Below are positions 59,843 through 64,000 of a stretch of 64,000 nt of DNA, piece by piece. Source of the DNA: Denitrificimonas halotolerans (GTDB lineage: Bacteria > Pseudomonadota > Gammaproteobacteria > Pseudomonadales > Pseudomonadaceae). The notes under the pieces were generated by a model. That model saw only the letters and a program-made list of their open reading frames with translations. It ran no database searches and was not told where the DNA came from. Position 1 is the first letter of the stretch. Every line of letters begins with the position of its first letter. The position numbers and the translations under genes were made by a program. The stretch is from NCBI RefSeq assembly GCF_034259425.1, contig NZ_JAXIVU010000010.1:22144-86143 (forward strand), in the 5' to 3' direction.

Positions 59843-61702
59843 ATGTTGCAGAATATTCGGGATCACTCTACGGGGTGGATCTCTAAATCTATTATTGGTT
59901 TGATTGTGGTGCTTTTTGCTTTTACTGGTTTTGACGCCATTATTGGAGCAACCAGTAACAGTAATAACGCCGCGAAAGTAAACGGTGAAGAAATTACCCT
60001 CGATGCTTTAGTGGCAGCCAAAAACCTGCAACGCAGACAGCTTGCGCAGCAGTTTGGTGATGACTTTGATGTCAATCAAATTGACGATAAGTTGCTCACT
60101 GAAGCAGCTTTACAGGGGCTGATTGCTCGTAAACTTTTGGTTCAATCGGCTGATCAAGCAGGCTTCGTTTATCCAAGCTCAGCTGTTGACCAATTCATCC
60201 TAACGGCTCAAGAGTTTCAGGTAGATGGTCAGTTCAATGCAGATCGCTTTGACCAAGTGATTCGTCAGATGGGCTACACTCGTTTGCAATTTAGACAAAT
60301 GATTGAAGAAGAAATGCGTACTAGCCAATTGCGTGCAGGTATTGCAGGTAGTGCGTTTGTCACAGCACAAGAAGCCCAGGAATTTGCGCGTTTGGAACGC
60401 CAAACTCGTGATTTTACTATGTTGGTCATTGAGCCTGATATAGAACAAGCTTCAGTTTCTGAGGAAGAAGTACAGACGTACTACAATGAAAATCCAACAC
60501 AGTTCATGACAGCTGATCAGGTTATCGTTGAATACATTGAGTTGGAGAAATCAACTTTTTTTGATGATGTCATCGTTGAGCAGGCTGATTTAAAAGAGCT
60601 TTATGAGGCGGAAATTGCCAATTTATCAGAGCAGCGTCGTGCAGCGCATATTTTAATTGAAGTGGCTGGCGATAGGAGTGACGAGCAGGCGCGAGATACT
60701 GCTGAACAAGCCATTGCACGCATTAATGCAGGTGAAGATTTTGCTGCTATTGCACAAGAGTTATCTGATGATATTGGTTCGGCCCAAGATGGTGGTGACT
60801 TAGGTTTTGCTGCTGCAGGTATTTATGAACCTGAGTTTGAAGATGCTTTATTTGCACTGGGTAAAGAGCAATTGTCTGAGCCGGTGCGTACTCAATTTGG
60901 CTGGCACGTGATTAAACTATTAGATATTCGTCCAGCGGATATTCCAAGTTTTGCTAGCCTTGAAGAAAAACTGACTCAAAATCTTAAAGCGCGTGAAGTC
61001 GAGCAGCGATTTGTAGAGGCTGTGCGTGATTTAGAGGGTTATGCTTATGAGTCTGCCGATTTACAGCAGCCAGCAGCAGAAATGGGCTTGACTGTAAAGG
61101 TTAGTGAACCTATTGGACGTGAAGGTACTACAGGTATTTTTGCCAATCGTAAGGTTTTAGACGCAGCCTTTAGCCCAGAAGTGCTGGAGGAAGGTGCAAA
61201 CAGTTTAGTTATTGAGCTGGACCCAGAAACCAGTGTGGTTTTGCGGGTAAAAGAACATCAGCGTCCAGAGCCTATTGCTTTTTCTGATGTGAGTGAGCAA
61301 ATTAAGCAACAACTTATTGAACAACGTGCAACTGAGAATGCAAAAAGTGATGGTGAAGCGTTATTAGCAACGTTTAAAGCTGATAAGGCATCTATCGTTG
61401 GTGATGAATGGCAAACTGTTGAAGCTGCCACGCGTATGCAGGATCGTTTTGATCCGCAGGTATTACAGACACTGTTTAAAATGCCAAAGCCTCATGATGG
61501 ACAAGTGGAGTTTGCTGGTGTGAGTCTAAACAGTGGCGATTATGTGTTATTGCGTCTCACCGGTGTAAATGATTCACCTGCACCATTAGATGCGCAGGAA
61601 CTGGCACAATATCAACAAGCCTTAGCTGCACGTACAGGGCAAGTTGACTTTGATGCCTTACTTCAGCAAATGGAATTGGATGCAAAAGTCGAACGTTTCT
61701 AA
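59843..61702 (+). CDS. ppiD: Periplasmic folding chaperone PpiD (parvulin-type, membrane-anchored)
   Basis: Inner-membrane protein of 619 residues; helps newly exported outer-membrane proteins at the Sec exit. One N-terminal membrane helix (about 13–34, WISKSIIGLIVVLFAFTGF), a SurA-N-like chaperone region (about 45–180), a parvulin domain from about 265 (RRAAHILIEVAGDRSDEQA, GGDLGFAAAGIYEPEFEDAL, TQFGWHVIKLLD) and a second C-terminal chaperone part. Starts ATG 59843. lon–hupB–ppiD order is conserved. In PpiD the parvulin domain is generally weak or inactive. Confidence 0.95.
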   Translation: MLQNIRDHSTGWISKSIIGLIVVLFAFTGFDAIIGATSNSNNAAKVNGEEITLDALVAAKNLQRRQLAQQFGDDFDVNQIDDKLLTEAALQGLIARKLLVQSADQAGFVYPSSAVDQFILTAQEFQVDGQFNADRFDQVIRQMGYTRLQFRQMIEEEMRTSQLRAGIAGSAFVTAQEAQEFARLERQTRDFTMLVIEPDIEQASVSEEEVQTYYNENPTQFMTADQVIVEYIELEKSTFFDDVIVEQADLKELYEAEIANLSEQRRAAHILIEVAGDRSDEQARDTAEQAIARINAGEDFAAIAQELSDDIGSAQDGGDLGFAAAGIYEPEFEDALFALGKEQLSEPVRTQFGWHVIKLLDIRPADIPSFASLEEKLTQNLKAREVEQRFVEAVRDLEGYAYESADLQQPAAEMGLTVKVSEPIGREGTTGIFANRKVLDAAFSPEVLEEGANSLVIELDPETSVVLRVKEHQRPEPIAFSDVSEQIKQQLIEQRATENAKSDGEALLATFKADKASIVGDEWQTVEAATRMQDRFDPQVLQTLFKMPKPHDGQVEFAGVSLNSGDYVLLRLTGVNDSPAPLDAQELAQYQQALAARTGQVDFDALLQQMELDAKVERF

Positions 61703-62014
61703 AAGTAGTTAGATTTTTGAGGTAACGCATTGACCCCAGTATTTCGCTGGGGTCAATGCATTTTAGTCTTGGTTTTTTATGCGATTTTCTGCTTGGAAAA
61801 TTATGAGTCTTGATTTTTTAAATGGAGGAATGTGCCTGCCTAGAGTTTAGTCACCTTTGTTCTTTAGTGGGCCAATTCAAAATACTGCATATTGCATGCC
61901 GTGAGGTCTATGCAGTGTTGCAACTCGAGCAAGTTGTGTGCTGCAGGTAGAGCAAAAAGCCTCCAAGTTGGAACTCCATGCTTGTAGGCTATTATTTAAG
62001 AGGATTAGATGTGC
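61703..62014. other. Intergenic region between ppiD and betT remnant
   Basis: Convergent gap of 312 bp. Apart from the terminator at 61727–61764 no gene or motif is seen. Confidence 0.6.
61727..61764. terminator. Rho-independent terminator after ppiD
   Basis: GCATTGACCCCAG (61727–61739) pairs perfectly over 13 bp with CTGGGGTCAATGC (61747–61759), then ATTTT. Confidence 0.93.
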
Positions 62015-63874
62015 TTAACGGATTACATGTAAAAAGTGCATATGTTGTTCGTACTGATCAAGAATGTCTTCAATAACCTCGTCGCGTGACCAACCCATGA
62101 TGTCATAGTCTTGGCCGCCTTCAAGCAAGTGTACTTCAGCACGAAAGTATTTACGCTTTTCACGTTCTTCAACTTCCTCGCCTTCCTCTTCAAGGAGAGT
62201 GGGCGTCATAAAGTCAGGGCGAATATAAGGCGTAGGTTCAACTTTGTACACGAAGTTCACTTCAGCATTATGTTGCACTTCAAGTTTGCAGCATTATGTT
62301 GCACTTCAAGTTTGCAGCGTTTATCGTCGGCGACTTCAATTTCAGCGCTATAGCCTTGTTTGCGGATCTCTTCAGCGACCTCTTCAAATGCAGGGTGTAC
62401 GACTTCATCAATAAAGCGATTAACGTGTGAACGACGAGGGAACATCATCATGCTACGTAAGCGTCGCTGCCAACCTCCGGGCTTAAGTTGTTGGCGTGAA
62501 TAGTGGATAACACTTTGTTGTTTCAATAAACGCTTGGTGGAGTCAAAATGTAATGCTTTAAATAGTCCCCACATTGCTGTTAATAAGATTAGAGAGAAGG
62601 GGAGTGCACTGGCAATGGAGGCTGTTTGTAGTGCTGGCAGTCCGCCACTGAGTAGCAAAGTAATGGCTACAACACCGATGGATGACGCCCAGAAAATCCG
62701 TTGCCATAACGGTGTATCTGTTTTACCACCAGAAGCTAGCATATCCAGCACTAGCGAACCGGAATCTGCTGAGGTGACAAAAAATAGAATCACCATAAAT
62801 ACAGCTACGACAGATAGTATTGTCGAAAAAGGGAAGTGTTCTAAGAAAGCAAATAGAGCCAAAGAGCTATCAGCATTCACGGTGTCAGCTAAGCTGGTTA
62901 GACCTTCCTGCATAATCATATAAATGGAGGTATTACCAAAGACTGTCATCCAAAGAAAGGTGAAACCTGTGGGAACCAATAGAATACCAGTGAGGAACTC
63001 TCGGATGGTGCGGCCTCGCGAAATACGGGCAATAAAAATTCCTACTGCTGGTGACCAAGCAATCCACCAACCCCAATAAAATAAGGTCCAACCACCAAGC
63101 CAATCGGTTTGTTCATAAGCGTATAAATTGAAAGTTTTACTGATGATTTCAGAGAAGTAGCCTCCCGTATTTTGTACAAGACTTTGTAGCAGTAGCACTG
63201 TAGGGCCAAGAGTTAGAATCAAGCCTAATAAAAGTACGGCTAGCAATAGGTTAGCTTCGGATAAGCGCTTAATACCATTGTCTAGGCCTGTGGCCACGGA
63301 AATGGTGGCCAAAGCAGTAATACTGATAATCAAAACTACTTGTACATGAGTACCAATAGGTAGATCGAAGAGGTAGTTGAATCCGCTATTGATTTGCAAA
63401 ACGCCGTAACCTAGCGATGTGGCAATACCTAGAATTGTACTGATTACAGCAAAGATATCGACAGCATTCCCAATAGGTCCGTAGATACGCTCACCAATCA
63501 TGGGATATAACGCTGAGCGTAACGTTAAAGGTAAGCCGTGGCGGTAACAGAAAAACGCGAGAATCAGGGCTACCATGGCGTAAATCGCCCATGCATGTAA
63601 GCCCCAGTGGAAAAAGGTCAGTTTCATGGCTTCTCGAGCTGCTTCTACTGTATTGGGATCTCCAACAGGTGGAGAGATAAAATGCATTACCGGCTCGGCG
63701 ACCCCAAAGAACATTAAGCCAATACCCATACCAGCAGAAAACAGCATGGCAAACCAAGAGCTGTTTTTATAGTCAGGACGACTGTGATCAGGGCCAAGCT
63801 TAATATCGCCGTAGCGGGTGATTGCTAAATAAACAGAGGATAAGAGAATAATGGCGACCGTAAGCACATAAAAC
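62015..63874 (-). pseudogene. betT: BCCT-family choline/betaine transporter, disrupted at both ends
   Basis: Twelve-helix secondary transporter of the BCCT family, close to Pseudomonas BetT. From YGDIKLGPDHSRPDYK onward the core is present, including GMGIGLMFFGVAEPV, the choline-binding WTLFYWGWWIAWSPAVG and FVTSADSGSLVLDM. Two defects: the first ~50–60 residues (helix 1) are replaced by the end of an IS3-type element at 63875, and a 26-bp tandem duplication at 62265–62316 shifts the frame so that translation stops at 62257, with the last ~80 residues (HLLEGGQDYDIMGWSRDEV…) left in another frame to 62015. The shortened frame could still start at an ATG inside the IS end (63888) and give 543 residues. 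Confidence 0.9.
62265..62316. repeat. Exact 26-bp tandem duplication inside betT
   Basis: The unit GCATTATGTTGCACTTCAAG followed by TTTGCA occurs twice in a row (62265–62290, 62291–62316) without mismatch. Removing one copy restores the reading frame through EVQHNAEVNFVYKVE. Lack of divergence points to a recent event. Confidence 0.95.
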
Positions 63875-64000
63875 TGTACTCCCCCCATTTTCCACAGTGC
63901 TCATTTGTAGAATTTAAGCTGCCTGTAATAACTGCCTTGGCGGTACTCCTCCGATAGCAGTGTGAGGGCGTTCGTTGTTGTACGTCCAAAGCCATTGTGT
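63875..64000 (-). mobile_element. IS3-family insertion sequence, transposase C-terminus and right end
   Basis: On the minus strand the window edge reads TQWLWTYNNERPHTAIGG then VPPRQLLQAA and a stop (TAA about 63919–63921), the C-terminus of an IS3-family OrfB integrase. After the stop comes the element's terminal sequence, ending with an outer TGTACTCCCCCCATTTT (plus-strand 63875–63891), a typical IS3-type terminal repeat. The rest of the element is outside the window. Confidence 0.88.

Noticed and set aside
1..64000. CRISPR array, prophage or restriction-modification/toxin–antitoxin island.
   Set aside because: No regularly spaced direct repeats, phage structural genes, or recognisable defence genes were found; repeats present are mobile-element copies, tRNAs or single tandem duplications.

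Overview
The window comes from a gammaproteobacterium of the Pseudomonadaceae. Proteins and gene order match Pseudomonas closely (aruC–alaS–lysC–csrA–tRNA-Ser–tRNA-Arg, oprI, cysH/thrH, nrdJab, fabAB, tusDCBE, braC/liv, tig–clpP–clpX–lon–hupB–ppiD), but the DNA is much more AT-rich than typical Pseudomonas and intervening genes are often missing. A low-GC, reduced relative such as the Thiopseudomonas/Oblitimonas group is my inference; a 16S rRNA or whole-genome comparison would settle it.

Layout. 1–13.3 kb: 3' part of siroheme synthase, an AruC/ArgD aminotransferase stripped of the arginine-succinyltransferase genes that normally follow it, alaS, lysC, csrA, a tRNA-Ser/tRNA-Arg/tRNA-Arg cluster, mgtE, a sodium-pumping oxaloacetate decarboxylase (oadGAB) and, convergent, the oprI lipoprotein. 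13.4–15.1 kb: decayed DNA with an unidentified coding relic and a broken tnpB, then tRNA-Leu. 15.5–25 kb: RIO kinase, cysH, a deleted tnpB element, thrH, a GlpD-type dehydrogenase, an S1-domain CvfB-like protein and a three-gene MacAB-like ABC exporter. 25–31.4 kb: class II ribonucleotide reductase nrdJab behind NrdR-like boxes, a methyltransferase, a DnaA-box cluster, sohB. 31.4–42 kb: fabAB, gpsA, a DUF4389 gene, sixA, a complete-looking TnpB element, a hydrolase, a DUF4892 gene, two membrane transport proteins and yggS. 42–44.7 kb: dead TonB-dependent receptor, tus sulfur-relay operon, a further tnpB relic. 44.7–53 kb: branched-chain amino-acid ABC transporter, hemN, phospholipase-D-type cardiolipin synthase. 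53–62 kb: protein quality-control block. 62–64 kb: a choline/betaine (BCCT) transporter gene broken at both ends.

Most of the window is ordinary housekeeping. The unusual material is mobile or decaying DNA: a family of IS200/IS605-type TnpB elements present as one long copy, one internally deleted copy, one relic and one solo left end, with changes in a canonical catalytic residue; a second unrelated tnpB relic; a betT-like gene hit both by an IS3-family insertion and by a 26-bp tandem duplication; and a TonB receptor pseudogene. Regulatory signals that can be read include a three-box NrdR-like array before nrdJ, a sigma-32 promoter before lon, an inverted DnaA-box pair before sohB and a 19-bp perfect inverted repeat between cysH and the RIO kinase gene. 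I saw no CRISPR array, prophage, toxin–antitoxin module or clear defence island.
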